Numbered from the stretch's first letter, positions 48,917-58,330 are shown. The stretch is DNA of 64,000 nucleotides from Dietzia natronolimnaea (GCF_039525805.1 NZ_BAAAHZ010000003.1); one strand, 5' to 3'. The notes: generated from the letters alone by a model not told the origin. Numbers and translations: made by a program.

Positions 48917-50086
48917 GTGGATCTGGATCTGGACGCCTCGACACAGGAGTTCCGCCTCGAGGTGCGCGACTGGCTCGCCGCGAACGTGCCGTCCGAGCCG
49001 CTCCCACACATGGACACCCGCGAGGGCTTCGAGGCCCACCGCGAGTGGGAGCGAAAGATGGCCGACGCCCGCATGTCGGTCGTGTCGTGGCCCGAGGAGT
49101 TCGGCGGCCGCGACTGCGGACTGGTCAACTGGGTGGTCTTCGAGGAGGAGTACTTCCGCGCGGGCGCACCCCTGCGGGTGAGCCAGAACGGCATCTTCCT
49201 GCTCGCACCGACCCTGTTCGATCACGCGACCCCCGAGCAGTTGGCGCACATCATGCCGCGCATGGCCCGCGCCGACGACATCTGGGCGCAGGCCTGGTCC
49301 GAGCCGGAGGCGGGGTCCGACCTGGCCTCGCTGCGCTCGACGGCTACGCGTGTGGACGGCGGCTGGGTGCTCAGCGGCCAGAAGGTGTGGTCCACCCGCG
49401 CCTCGTTCGCCGACAAGGGTTTCGGGTTGTTCCGCACCGACCCGGACGAGCCCCGCCACAAGGGCCTGACCTACTTCATGTTCGACCTGCGGGCCGAGGG
49501 CGTCACCGTGCGTCCGATCGACCAGCTCGACGGCCTGCCCGGCTTCGCGGAGCTGTTCCTCGAGGACGTCTTCGTGCCCGACGACCCGGCGGATCCGGCC
49601 GAGTCCGGCGTGATCGGCGAGGTCAACCAGGGCTGGAAGGTGGCGATGTCCACCGCCAACAACGAGCGCGGGCTCTCCCTGCGCTCCCCGGGGCGGTTCC
49701 TCGCCACCACCGACCGACTGCTCGAGCTGTGGGGTTCCCGCCGGGCGGACCTGGACGAGCGCAGCCGGGGCGCCCTGGCCGACAAGGTGGTGGACGCGTG
49801 GATCGGCTCGCGCGCCTACGAGCTGAGCACCTGGAAGACGGTCACCACGCTCACCGGCGGCGCCAACCTGGGCTTCGAGTCCTCGATCAACAAGGTCTTC
49901 TGGTCGGACTGGGACATCGCCACCCACGAGACCGCCCTCGACCTGCTCGGCACGGCCGGAGAGCTCGCCGGGGAGCAGTGGATGGACGGATACCTGTTCG
50001 CCCTCGCCGGGCCGATCTACGCCGGCACCAACGAGGTACAGAAGAACATCATCGCCGAGCGCCTCCTCGGCCTTCCGCGCGGCTGA
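48917..50086 (+). CDS. fadE31: Acyl-CoA dehydrogenase FadE31
   Basis: 389 codons from a GTG at 48917, 4 bp after the crotonase gene. Full acyl-CoA dehydrogenase: WSEPEAGSDLASLRSTAT, GQKVWSTRASFADKG, and AGTNEVQKNIIAERLLGLP at the end. FadE31-FadE32-FadE33 (Rv3562-Rv3564) act as heteromeric dehydrogenases late in HIP catabolism. Order and spacing are the same as in M. tuberculosis except that a crotonase gene precedes it. Confidence 0.9.
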   Translation: MDLDLDASTQEFRLEVRDWLAANVPSEPLPHMDTREGFEAHREWERKMADARMSVVSWPEEFGGRDCGLVNWVVFEEEYFRAGAPLRVSQNGIFLLAPTLFDHATPEQLAHIMPRMARADDIWAQAWSEPEAGSDLASLRSTATRVDGGWVLSGQKVWSTRASFADKGFGLFRTDPDEPRHKGLTYFMFDLRAEGVTVRPIDQLDGLPGFAELFLEDVFVPDDPADPAESGVIGEVNQGWKVAMSTANNERGLSLRSPGRFLATTDRLLELWGSRRADLDERSRGALADKVVDAWIGSRAYELSTWKTVTTLTGGANLGFESSINKVFWSDWDIATHETALDLLGTAGELAGEQWMDGYLFALAGPIYAGTNEVQKNIIAERLLGLPRG

Positions 50087-50102
50087 CGGGACACGGAGCA
50101 CC

Positions 50103-51089
50103 ATGAGATTCGCACTCGACCCCGAGATCACCGACTTCGCGGCGAGCATCGACTCGCTGCTGACACGGTCCGACCTGCCGTCGGTCATCCGCGCCTGGAG
50201 CGCGGGCGACACCGGCCCCGGCACCACCGTGTGGGGCAGGGTCGCCGAGACCGGCGCCGCGGCCCTGCTCATCGACGAGGACGCCGGCGGGGCCGGGGCC
50301 ACCGCCGTCGAGGCCGTCGTCGCACTGGAGGTCCTGGGGCGCCACGCCGTCCCCGGGCCGGTCGTCGAGACCGTGATGGTGGCGCCCCGCATCGCGGCGG
50401 CGCTCCACGGGACAGCGCCGGACATCGCGGCCGAGCTCGCCGGCGGCGCCCCGGCCTCGGTCGCCGTCCCGGGTGTCTCCCCGTTCGCACCGGACGCCCA
50501 TGTCGCCGCGCACCTGTGGGTCGCCGACGACGACACGGTGTTCACCGGCGAGGCCGGCGAGGCCCGTCGCTCGGTCGACCGCGCGCGCACCGTCACCACC
50601 CCGACCCGCGGCGAGCAGGTGGGCTCGGCGAGCACCGTCGACCTGGTCAACCACGGTGCGCTCGGGACGGCCGCCCAGCTCATGGGCCTCGGGCAGGCGA
50701 TGCTCGACATGAGCGTCGCCTACGCCACGCAGCGCTCGCAGTACGGCAAGCTCATCGGCCAGTACCAGGCGCTCAAGCACCAGCTCGCCGAGGTCGCGAT
50801 AGCGCTCGAGATGGCCCGACCCCTGCTGTGGGCCGGCGCCCTGGCCCTCTCCGAGAACCCCGACGACCCGGCGGCGGCGGTCCGCGACGTCTCCGCCGCC
50901 CGCGTGGCCGTCGCCGACGCCGCCTACCTCTCCGCCCGCACGGCGCTGCAGATCCACGGGGCGATCGGCTACACCCTCGAGCACGATCTGGGACTCCTGC
51001 TCACCAAGACCCGTGCGCTGCAGACGGCGTGGGGCACACAGGGTTACCACCGCGGGCGCGTCCTGGACTGCCTGGAGAGCGCGCGATGA
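50103..51089 (+). CDS. fadE32: Acyl-CoA dehydrogenase subunit FadE32
   Basis: 328 codons from the ATG at 50103. Short acyl-CoA dehydrogenase chain: LIDEDAGGAGATAVEAVVAL, QRSQYGKLIGQYQALKHQLAE and IHGAIGYTLEHDLGLLL. The reduced middle domain marks it as a subunit of a heteromeric enzyme. Overlaps fadE33 by 4 bp, so the two chains are made together. Confidence 0.88.
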   Translation: MRFALDPEITDFAASIDSLLTRSDLPSVIRAWSAGDTGPGTTVWGRVAETGAAALLIDEDAGGAGATAVEAVVALEVLGRHAVPGPVVETVMVAPRIAAALHGTAPDIAAELAGGAPASVAVPGVSPFAPDAHVAAHLWVADDDTVFTGEAGEARRSVDRARTVTTPTRGEQVGSASTVDLVNHGALGTAAQLMGLGQAMLDMSVAYATQRSQYGKLIGQYQALKHQLAEVAIALEMARPLLWAGALALSENPDDPAAAVRDVSAARVAVADAAYLSARTALQIHGAIGYTLEHDLGLLLTKTRALQTAWGTQGYHRGRVLDCLESAR

Positions 51090-52255
51090 CCGAGCCCACC
51101 GCCTCACCCACCGCGTCACCCACCGCCTCCCCCGGCGTCGACACCGAGGAGCAGGCCGCGCTCCGGCAGTCGGTCGCCGCGCTCCTGGACAAGCGCTCCG
51201 ACCCGGCGGCCGTGCGGGCGGCCATGGCCTCCGAACACGGCCACGACCCCGCCCTGTGGTCGACCCTCGTCGAGCAGATCGGCGTCGCCGCGCTGTCGAT
51301 CCCCGAGCGGTACGACGGTGCCGGCGCCACCTGGGTCGAGACCCATCTGGTCTGCGAGGAACTGGGCCGACGGCTCACCCCCTCCCCCCTGCTCGGCTCG
51401 GCGGTGCTCGCCGCCCAGGCGGTGCTGGCCACCGGCGACGACGCGGCATGCGCCCGGATCCTGCCCGGGATCGCCGCCGGCGAGCAGACGGCGCTGTGCT
51501 GGGCGTCGGAGGGCGGCTGGGCGACTCCGGGCGTCAGGGCGTCGGGGGACGACGTTCCCACCCTCAGCGGCACGGCCCACCACGTCCTGGGCGCCGACAC
51601 CGCCTCCACGCTGCTCGTCGTGGCGATCTCGGGCGGGGACGTGGGACTGTTCGAGGTGCCCGCCGGCACCCCCGGTGTCACCGTGACCCGGGTCCCCGTC
51701 ATGGACCCCACCCGCACCCTGTCGCGAGTGGAGTTCGACGGCGCCGTGGCCACCGCGATCGCCACCCGCCCCAGCTTCCTGGCCCGACTCCGCGCAGCCG
51801 GGTGGGCGGCGATCTCGGCCGAGCAGGTCGGCGCCGCGCGCGCCGCCCTCGACGCGACGGTGCGGTACACGCAGGAGCGCACGCAGTTCGGCCGGACCAT
51901 CGGCTCGTTCCAGGCCCTCAAGCACCGCATGGCCGACATGTACGTCAGGGCCGAGACCGCGGCGTCGCTGTCCTACTCGGCCGCGGCGATGGTCGCCGCG
52001 GCGCAGTCCCCCTGGGACGGGCCCGACTCCGACGACGCCGCCTACGCCGCCGAGATCGAGGCCGCCGCGGCCAAGGTGTACTGCTCCGAGGCTTTGCAGT
52101 GGATCACCGGCGAGGCCATCCAGCTCCACGGCGGGGTCGGGATCACGTGGGAGTACGACGTTCACCTGTACTTCAAGCGGGCCCACGGCACAGCTCAACT
52201 GCTCGGCCAACCCCACGAGATCCTGGCGGCGCTCGAGGTGGCCGCGGGCCTCTAG
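51086..52255 (+). CDS. fadE33: Acyl-CoA dehydrogenase subunit FadE33
   Basis: 389 codons from the ATG at 51086. Acyl-CoA dehydrogenase chain with SIPERYDGAGATWVETHL, RTQFGRTIGSFQALKHRMAD and QLHGGVGITWEYDVHLYFKR. The N terminus has a short repeat (TASPTASPTASP) coded by a 12-bp slippage tract. Expected to pair with FadE31 or FadE32. Last clear steroid gene of this operon; the CysQ-like gene follows after 10 bp. Confidence 0.88.
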   Translation: MTEPTASPTASPTASPGVDTEEQAALRQSVAALLDKRSDPAAVRAAMASEHGHDPALWSTLVEQIGVAALSIPERYDGAGATWVETHLVCEELGRRLTPSPLLGSAVLAAQAVLATGDDAACARILPGIAAGEQTALCWASEGGWATPGVRASGDDVPTLSGTAHHVLGADTASTLLVVAISGGDVGLFEVPAGTPGVTVTRVPVMDPTRTLSRVEFDGAVATAIATRPSFLARLRAAGWAAISAEQVGAARAALDATVRYTQERTQFGRTIGSFQALKHRMADMYVRAETAASLSYSAAAMVAAAQSPWDGPDSDDAAYAAEIEAAAAKVYCSEALQWITGEAIQLHGGVGITWEYDVHLYFKRAHGTAQLLGQPHEILAALEVAAGL

Positions 52256-52265
52256 AATCACCTGC

Positions 52266-53087
52266 ATGAGCCCCTTCCCCGAGCACGGACGGACCAACGA
52301 CCAACGACTCGCCGAGGACCTGGCCGCACAGGCCGGACGGCTGCTCACCGACCTGCGGGTGTCCCGTGTCGCTCCGGAGGAACTCGGCGACTTCGCCGAG
52401 GGGGAGGCCCGCGCCGTGATCCTGGACCGGCTCGCGGTGGCCCGCCCCGACGACCTCGTCTTCGGCGAATGGAACCCGGACTCGCGGGACCGCCTCGAGG
52501 CGGACCGCGTGTGGATGATCGACCCGCTGGACGGCGTGAGTTCGTACTGCACCGAGGGCCGCCCCGACTGGGCCGTGCACGTGGCCCTGTGGGAACGCGG
52601 CCCCGAGGGCACCGGCGGGATCACCGCCTGCGCGATCGCGATGCCCGCGTACGGGCGGGTGATCACCGGCCGTGGCGCCACCACCTATCAGCCGATCTCC
52701 ATCATCCGCGGACCGCGCCCCGGCCCGTTGGTCCCCCCGCGCGAGGACGATCGCCTGCGTATCGCCGTCTCGGAGGCCGATCCCCCGGCGTTCGCGGAGG
52801 AGCTCGCCGAAACCCTCGGCGCCTCGCTCGCCCGCCTCGGCTCGGGCGGGGGCAAGACCGCCACCGTGGTGGAGGACGAGTGCGACGCCTACATCCACAC
52901 CAGCGGCCACCACCAGTGGGACTCCGCGGCCACGTACGGGGTGGTGCGCCAGCGCGGACTGCACGCGAGCCGACTCGACGGCTCCGAGCTGGTCTACAAC
53001 GTCGAGGAGAACGCGTTCCCCGACCTGCTCGTGTGCAAGGAGGACGTCGCGGACCGCATCATCGAGGCGGCGCGGGCGTACCTCTGA
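52266..53087 (+). CDS. CysQ-like inositol-monophosphatase-family phosphatase
   Basis: 273 codons from the ATG at 52266. FIG/IMPase fold: the metal motif is VWMIDPLDGVSSY (Asp86, Asp89), with TEGRPDWAVHVALWE as in CysQ enzymes and the distal HHQWDSAATYG. The usual DPLDGT-R/K-x-F is changed to DPLDGVSSYC, and the upstream acidic pair is reduced to GEW. CysQ removes the 3' phosphate of PAP left by sulfotransferases; the convergent neighbour is a sulfotransferase-like gene, so the pairing may be meaningful. Could instead be a different sugar- or nucleotide phosphatase. Confidence 0.78.
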   Translation: MSPFPEHGRTNDQRLAEDLAAQAGRLLTDLRVSRVAPEELGDFAEGEARAVILDRLAVARPDDLVFGEWNPDSRDRLEADRVWMIDPLDGVSSYCTEGRPDWAVHVALWERGPEGTGGITACAIAMPAYGRVITGRGATTYQPISIIRGPRPGPLVPPREDDRLRIAVSEADPPAFAEELAETLGASLARLGSGGGKTATVVEDECDAYIHTSGHHQWDSAATYGVVRQRGLHASRLDGSELVYNVEENAFPDLLVCKEDVADRIIEAARAYL

Positions 53088-53097
53088 CCCGGTACCG

Positions 53098-54294
53098 CTA
53101 TCCCTCCAGGCCCCGGTAGCCGTCGAACCGCTCGGCGACCTGGTCCTCGCTCAGCCCGTAGTCGGCGAGCGTGTAGCGGTGTGCGGGCGCCCGGTCGCCG
53201 GACAGACTCCGGGCGTTCTCCGCCTGGACCGCCTCGCGCACGCCCTCGTCGAGCTCGGTGCCCACCGCGGAGTACACCCGTTCGACCACTCCCGCCGGGT
53301 CCTCGATGAGCTCCCGGTGGTTGACGTCCACGAACGTCGCCCGCGAGCCCGGGTCGGCCTCGTGCCGGGCGCGCACCGCGTCGAACTCGGACACGCCCCG
53401 CGCCCACAGGTCGAGCTGCGAGGAGCCGATGTACTCCGGGGTGAACCGGGTCGACCAGTCCGCGGCGGTCCGGTGCGCCAGCGAGAACATGGACGCCATG
53501 GACTTGCGCGGATCGCGGTGGGTCTGCACCACCACGGCGTCGGGGTACACCTCGAGCAGTGCGTCGAGCGCGAACAGGTGGCTGGGGTTCTTGAGGACCC
53601 AGCGCCGCCCGGGGTCGTCCGCACCGATCAGTTGGAGGTTGCGCTTGTGCCGCCGGTACGCGGGCACCCAGTCCACGCCCTCGAGCCAGCGCGAGTAGCC
53701 GTCGAGCCTGGCCAGGCACTCATAGGAGGCGGCCGTGGCCGATTGCCGGAGCAGCTGCCAGCACTCCTCCAGGTCGTCGGCGGAGATGTAGTGCACCCCT
53801 CCGTAGTCGGGGTTCTCCGACATGAACCCGGCGTACAGGTCGCGCAGGCCGCGGTAGGTGGGATCGTCCTCCCACTGCTCCCTCGGCGGCCGGGGCTTGG
53901 GCACCTCCGTGAGCCACAGTTCCAGCCCCTGGTTGGCGGGGTCGGCGCCCAGGAGCCGGTGCAGCGCCGTGGTCCCGGTGCGGGGAAGCCCGGTGACGAC
54001 GACGGGCCGCTCGATCTCGACGTCCGCCTGGGCCGGGTCCGCGGAGAAGCCGGCCTGAGAGACGAGCCGCGCCACCATCGCGCCCTTGAGCACGGAGCGC
54101 CAGTACTTGCTGCCCGCCGGGGTGAGGCCCGCGTCGGAGTGCAGGGAGTCCAGCAGGACGCCCAGCGCCTCGCGGTGGCGGTCCTCGCCGTCGCCGAAGT
54201 CCTCCAACCCGATCGCCCGCGAGGCGCTCGCGTGCAGGTCCTCGACGGTGCCGACGTGCACCCGCTCCGTGTCGCTCACGGCCGACCCGGTCAT
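53098..54294 (-). CDS. Sulfotransferase-family protein (Rv3529c-like)
   Basis: 398 codons from the ATG at 54294, overlapping the DUF1214 gene by 4 bp. P-loop-type PAPS motif VVVTGLPRTGTTALHRLLG at about residue 95 and 3'-phosphate motif THRDPRKSMASMFSLAHR at about residue 255, as in the Sulfotransfer_3 group. M. tuberculosis Rv3529c in the cholesterol locus is of the same kind. Whether it sulfonates a steroid, or uses another substrate, is unknown. Last gene of the hsaA-hsaC-hsaB message. Confidence 0.83.
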   Translation of the reverse strand: MTGSAVSDTERVHVGTVEDLHASASRAIGLEDFGDGEDRHREALGVLLDSLHSDAGLTPAGSKYWRSVLKGAMVARLVSQAGFSADPAQADVEIERPVVVTGLPRTGTTALHRLLGADPANQGLELWLTEVPKPRPPREQWEDDPTYRGLRDLYAGFMSENPDYGGVHYISADDLEECWQLLRQSATAASYECLARLDGYSRWLEGVDWVPAYRRHKRNLQLIGADDPGRRWVLKNPSHLFALDALLEVYPDAVVVQTHRDPRKSMASMFSLAHRTAADWSTRFTPEYIGSSQLDLWARGVSEFDAVRARHEADPGSRATFVDVNHRELIEDPAGVVERVYSAVGTELDEGVREAVQAENARSLSGDRAPAHRYTLADYGLSEDQVAERFDGYRGLEG

Positions 54295-55538
54295 GACAGC
54301 CCCCTCCGCGCGAACGCGTCCTGCCGCGCGGCGATCCGCTCGCGCCACTGCTCGGCGGTCACCCGCTGGTCGTCGTACCCGGGTACCTCGTCGGCGAGCC
54401 GGTCGAACGGCACCACCTTCACCGAGGGGCCGAGCTCCGGCGTGACGGGCTCGCTCACCCGCTGCCAGCGGAACTGCATGATGCCCTCGCGGTGGCCCAG
54501 GGTCTCGATCCAGTTGGCCAGACCGGGATCGCGGTCGGCCACGACGAGGTGGATCATCCCGTCCGCGCCGACGTGCGCCTGGTCGGCGGTGAGGCTGGTC
54601 TGGTGGTGCACGTACTCGAGCGAGGCGTACCACATGCTGCCCAGCTGGAAGCCCTGGTAGGGCACGCCGGCGACGGGCACGGAGATCACCATGGCCTCGT
54701 CCGGGCCGAGTTCGAAGACACCCGCGGAGGAGAACTGCGTGGTGAGGCCGCCGGGGGTCTGCCGCGGTTCGTTCAGTGTGTTGCGGACCTGGTCGCCGAA
54801 GAACCACTCGGGGAACGCCAGCCACGTCCGCAACCGCCCGATGAGCGCCTCGGCGAGCTTGGCGTGGAACTTCTCCTGACCGGCGAGCGTCACCGGCTCC
54901 GGCGCGGTGCCCACCGTGTCGACCCGGCGCAGGATCGCCGACCCGGCCACCTCACCGCTCCAGTCCGAGTAGACCTCGCGGACGGCGATCATCGAGGTCC
55001 CCGGGTGGAGCACCACGTAGCCGGCGTCGCCCTCGTCGTCGTCGTGCCTCGCCGGACCCAATCGGAAGCGATACCGTCCGTCGTCGCCGATCTCCAGCGC
55101 GCGGTCGTCGAACGCCGCGTGCGACGCGGCGCGCTCATCGGCCGAATACGTCCCGGCCATGACCTGGAACGACAGGTCCGCCGTGGTGCCGCGACGGCCC
55201 TCGATGACGTACTCGGCGCCGTCGGTGAGGTTGGCGTAGAAGTACAGCGTGTCGGGGTTGTCCAGGCCCATCTTGGTGTACGGGCCGGTGGCCTGGAACA
55301 GCTGGGGGTGACTGCGACCGCGGTGTTGGCCGGTCTCGATGGCGCCGCGGATGGTCCCGAGCAGGTAGTCGAGCCCCTCCGCGACGTCCGCCTCGGTCCG
55401 CACGTGTGGCGCAGACCGGATGATCTCCTCGGCCTCGGCCAGCGCGCGGGCCAGCGGGCCGGTCGCCCCGGTCCCCTCCACCGTGCTCTCCCCCACAGCG
55501 CTCTCCCCCACAGCGCTCTCCCCCACCGTGCCGCTCAC
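54291..55538 (-). CDS. DUF1214-type protein (Rv3531c-like)
   Basis: 415 codons from a GTG at 55538 that overlaps the hsaB stop; a GTG two codons upstream is equally open. The N terminus has a 15-bp tandem repeat encoding VGESAVGESAVGEST. The rest is a beta-rich domain (YFYANLTDGAEYVIEGRRGT, YRFRLGPARHDDDEGDAGYV, VADRDPGLANWIETLGHREG) typical of DUF1214. M. tuberculosis Rv3531c is the probable counterpart in the cholesterol region. Function unknown; coupling with hsaB and the sulfotransferase is strong. Confidence 0.8.
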   Translation of the reverse strand: MSGTVGESAVGESAVGESTVEGTGATGPLARALAEAEEIIRSAPHVRTEADVAEGLDYLLGTIRGAIETGQHRGRSHPQLFQATGPYTKMGLDNPDTLYFYANLTDGAEYVIEGRRGTTADLSFQVMAGTYSADERAASHAAFDDRALEIGDDGRYRFRLGPARHDDDEGDAGYVVLHPGTSMIAVREVYSDWSGEVAGSAILRRVDTVGTAPEPVTLAGQEKFHAKLAEALIGRLRTWLAFPEWFFGDQVRNTLNEPRQTPGGLTTQFSSAGVFELGPDEAMVISVPVAGVPYQGFQLGSMWYASLEYVHHQTSLTADQAHVGADGMIHLVVADRDPGLANWIETLGHREGIMQFRWQRVSEPVTPELGPSVKVVPFDRLADEVPGYDDQRVTAEQWRERIAARQDAFARRGLS

Positions 55539-56119
55539 AGCCACGTGTAGGAGTCGGCGGATGTGATGAAGTTCTCGAGCTCTTCCTGCTCGGGCGTCGG
55601 ATCCACGACGTCCTCCTCAATACTCAGATAGGCGCCGCGGTAGAACAACAGCGGCCGGACATCCCGCTCAGTCGGTCCGAGGTGGGCGACCCGTCCCAGG
55701 ACGATCCAGTGATCGCCGCCGTCGAGGACCTGGTCGATCTCGCAGTCCAGCCACGCCATCACGCCGTCGATGACCGGCGAGCCGAGCGGGCTCGGCGACC
55801 AGTCGATCGAGGCGAACTTGTCGTCGCCGCGACGGCCGAACGTGGAGGACACGTCCTCCTGCTCCTCGGACAGGATGTTGACGCAGAACCTGCCGGCCGC
55901 CTCGATCCCCTTCCACGACCCCGACGTCTTCATCGGGCAGAACAGGACCAGGGGCGGCTCGAGGGAGAGCGCGGAGAAGGACTGGCAGGCGAACCCGACC
56001 GGCGCGTCGTCCCTGACCGCCGTGATGACGGTGATCCCGGTACAGAACTGGCCGAGCGCGTCGCGCAGTTCCCGGTTGGAGAAGCTCTGCCCCTCCGGGG
56101 GGTGGTCGGTGCTGCTCAT
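55535..56119 (-). CDS. hsaB: HsaB, flavin reductase for 3-HSA hydroxylase
   Basis: 194 codons from the ATG at 56119. Flavin-reductase-like split barrel: LRDALGQFCTGITVITAVRD, GFACQSFSALSLEPPLVLFC, GRFCVNILSEEQEDVSSTFG. HsaB supplies reduced flavin to HsaA. Follows hsaC after 102 bp; no hsaD lies between hsaA and hsaB. Confidence 0.91.
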   Translation of the reverse strand: MSSTDHPPEGQSFSNRELRDALGQFCTGITVITAVRDDAPVGFACQSFSALSLEPPLVLFCPMKTSGSWKGIEAAGRFCVNILSEEQEDVSSTFGRRGDDKFASIDWSPSPLGSPVIDGVMAWLDCEIDQVLDGGDHWIVLGRVAHLGPTERDVRPLLFYRGAYLSIEEDVVDPTPEQEELENFITSADSYTWL

Positions 56120-56221
56120 CTGAAGTCGGTCCTCCCTGGACTCGGTCGTGCGCGGGCGTCATCGGGCGTCCCGGGCTCAGCTGGTCGACAACCCTGCTGC
56201 CCGGGAAACCAGCCTAGGCGT

Positions 56222-57121
56222 CTACTTGAAGCCGACGGAGAAGTCGTGGCCCCACAGGCTCACGGCGGTGGACTCCCGTGCCACCCAGTCCGAATCGTCG
56301 ACCTGCACGCCCTCGCAGCCGTACTCGCAGTCGAATCCACCGGGCGTCTTCATGTAGAAGCTCAGCATCTTGTCGTTGACGTGCCGGCCGAGTGAGGCCG
56401 ACATCCTGACCTTCTTGCGCAGTGCCCGGTCCAGCCCGAGTCCCACGTCGTCGGCCGACGCGACCTCGACCATCAGGTGGATGATCCCCGTGGGGTTGGG
56501 GAACGGGGTGAACGCCAGCGAGTGATGGCGGGGGTTGCAGCCGAGGAAACGCAGCCACGCGGGCTCCCCGTCGGCCGGTCGACCGACGATCTCCGGCGGC
56601 AGGCTCATCGAGTCACGGAGGGCGAACCCGAGGACGTCCCGGTAGAACTCCAGCGCCGCCGCCTCGTCCGGGGTGGAGAGCACGATGTGGCCCGCCCCCT
56701 GGTCGCCGGTGACGAACTCGTGCCCGTAGGGGGTCGGGATGCGGCGGTGCTGCAGAGCGATGGTGTGGTAGATCTCCAGCGTGAACCCGGCCGGGTCCTG
56801 ACAGGTGATCAGCCCCCGCACCTTCCGGTCCCGCTTCACCTCGTCCGGGGCGTCCTGCCAGGCCACCCCGGCCTCGTCGAGACGTCGCCTGACGTCGTCG
56901 AGTTCCGCCTCGTTCGCGCACTCCCAGCCCACCGCGGCGAGCGTGTCCTCCGGCCCGGGGACGATGATCCACCGGTGCGGGTTCTCGTCCATACGGAAGT
57001 AGAGCGCATCCGGGTCGTCGCCCTTGCCCTCGACGAACCCGAGCACCTTGGTGCCGTACTCGCGCCAGGCGTCCATGTCGGTGGCGTAGATCCGGACATA
57101 TCCGAAGTTGCTTATTGCCAT
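56222..57121 (-). CDS. hsaC: HsaC, extradiol dioxygenase for DHSA
   Basis: 299 codons from the ATG at 57121. Two vicinal-oxygen-chelate modules as in type I extradiol dioxygenases; the iron ligands are visible in GAGHIVLSTPDEAAAL (His), NPRHHSLAFTPFPN with IIHLMVEV (His), and GFDCEYGCEGVQ (Glu). HsaC opens catecholic ring A of 3,4-DHSA. Starts 34 bp after the hsaA stop. Confidence 0.93.
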   Translation of the reverse strand: MAISNFGYVRIYATDMDAWREYGTKVLGFVEGKGDDPDALYFRMDENPHRWIIVPGPEDTLAAVGWECANEAELDDVRRRLDEAGVAWQDAPDEVKRDRKVRGLITCQDPAGFTLEIYHTIALQHRRIPTPYGHEFVTGDQGAGHIVLSTPDEAAALEFYRDVLGFALRDSMSLPPEIVGRPADGEPAWLRFLGCNPRHHSLAFTPFPNPTGIIHLMVEVASADDVGLGLDRALRKKVRMSASLGRHVNDKMLSFYMKTPGGFDCEYGCEGVQVDDSDWVARESTAVSLWGHDFSVGFK

Positions 57122-57154
57122 GCCAAGTCAGTCCTCTCGATCCGCTAGGGCGGA

Positions 57155-58330
57155 TCAGACCATCGAGTCCGCGACCTTTTCGCCGAACTCGTTCTGTCCG
57201 TACATGATGTACGCCTTGGTCGCCTCGTTGGCCGCGTGGACCCGACCGGCGTTGGCGTCGCGCCAGAACCGCTGGATCGGCGAGGTGTCCTCGAGCGCGC
57301 GGGCTCCCGAGTTCTGGAACAGCAACCCGATCGCGTCGATCGACCGCTGCGTGGCGCGGACCTGGTCCCGGCGGGCCCGGGTGCGGATGTCCATCCCCGG
57401 GAAGTCGCCGGCCTTGATCAGATCCATCTCCTCGCGGACGTTCCGCATGAGCTGCAGCCACGCGGCGTCGATGTCCCCCGCGGCCTCGGCGAGCCGGACC
57501 TTGGCGAACGGGTCGTCCTTGACCTTGGTGCCGAACGCGGCACGGACCCGCGCGCGCTGGTGCTCACGGTGCACCTCGTAGCACCCGAACGCCATGCCGA
57601 CGATCGGCGTGGAGATGGTGGTGGGGTGGATGGTGCCCCACGGCATGCGGTAGATCGGATTGGTGTTGATCTCCAGCCCCGGGCTGGTCGTGTTGGCCAT
57701 GTCACCGAAGGACAGCACGCGGTGCGCGGGGATGAGGGCGTCCTTGATCAGGATGTCGTTGGACCCCGTGCCCTTGAGTCCGGCGACGTGCCAGACGTCG
57801 AGGATCTCGTACTGCGACTTCTCCACCAGGAAGGTGCAGAAGTCGATCATCTTGCCGCTGTCGTCGAGCACGGGACCGCCGACGAACACCCAGTCCGCGT
57901 GGTCGCAGCCCGAGGACCACGACCACTTGCCGTTGAGGAGGAACCCGTCGTCGGTCTTGGTGGCCGCGCCCATCGGGGCATAGGAGGAGGAGATGCGGAC
58001 GGTGGTGTCCGAGCCCCACACGTCCTCCTGCGCCTGCTGCGGGAACAGGGCCAGGTGCCAGTTGTGGATCCCCAGGATGCTCGCGCACCACCCGGTGGAC
58101 GGGCAGGCCGACGCGATGGTCATGGCAGCGGTGTAGAACGCCTCCATGTCCGCCTCGTACCCGCCCCACTGGGCGGGCTGACAGAGCTTGAAGAAGCCGG
58201 CCTCGTCGAGCTCCGCGATGTTCTGCGGATGGACCCTGCGCAGGTCCTCGGTCTCCTGCGCACGCTCGGCGAACCCGGGCAGCAGTGCTTTGATCCGGTC
58301 GATGACCTCGTGGTTGGCGTGCTCGCTCAT
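57155..58330 (-). CDS. hsaA: HsaA, 3-HSA hydroxylase oxygenase component
   Basis: 391 codons from the ATG at 58330. Acyl-CoA-dehydrogenase-like flavin monooxygenase (group D): QPAQWGGYEADMEAFYTAAM, STGWCASILGIHNWHLALFP, FLLNGKWSWSSGCDHADWVF, and RRDQVRATQRSIDAIGLLF. Works with HsaB to hydroxylate 3-HSA to the catechol. First gene of the minus operon, with the KstR-type box 42 bp upstream. Confidence 0.93.
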   Translation of the reverse strand: MSEHANHEVIDRIKALLPGFAERAQETEDLRRVHPQNIAELDEAGFFKLCQPAQWGGYEADMEAFYTAAMTIASACPSTGWCASILGIHNWHLALFPQQAQEDVWGSDTTVRISSSYAPMGAATKTDDGFLLNGKWSWSSGCDHADWVFVGGPVLDDSGKMIDFCTFLVEKSQYEILDVWHVAGLKGTGSNDILIKDALIPAHRVLSFGDMANTTSPGLEINTNPIYRMPWGTIHPTTISTPIVGMAFGCYEVHREHQRARVRAAFGTKVKDDPFAKVRLAEAAGDIDAAWLQLMRNVREEMDLIKAGDFPGMDIRTRARRDQVRATQRSIDAIGLLFQNSGARALEDTSPIQRFWRDANAGRVHAANEATKAYIMYGQNEFGEKVADSMV

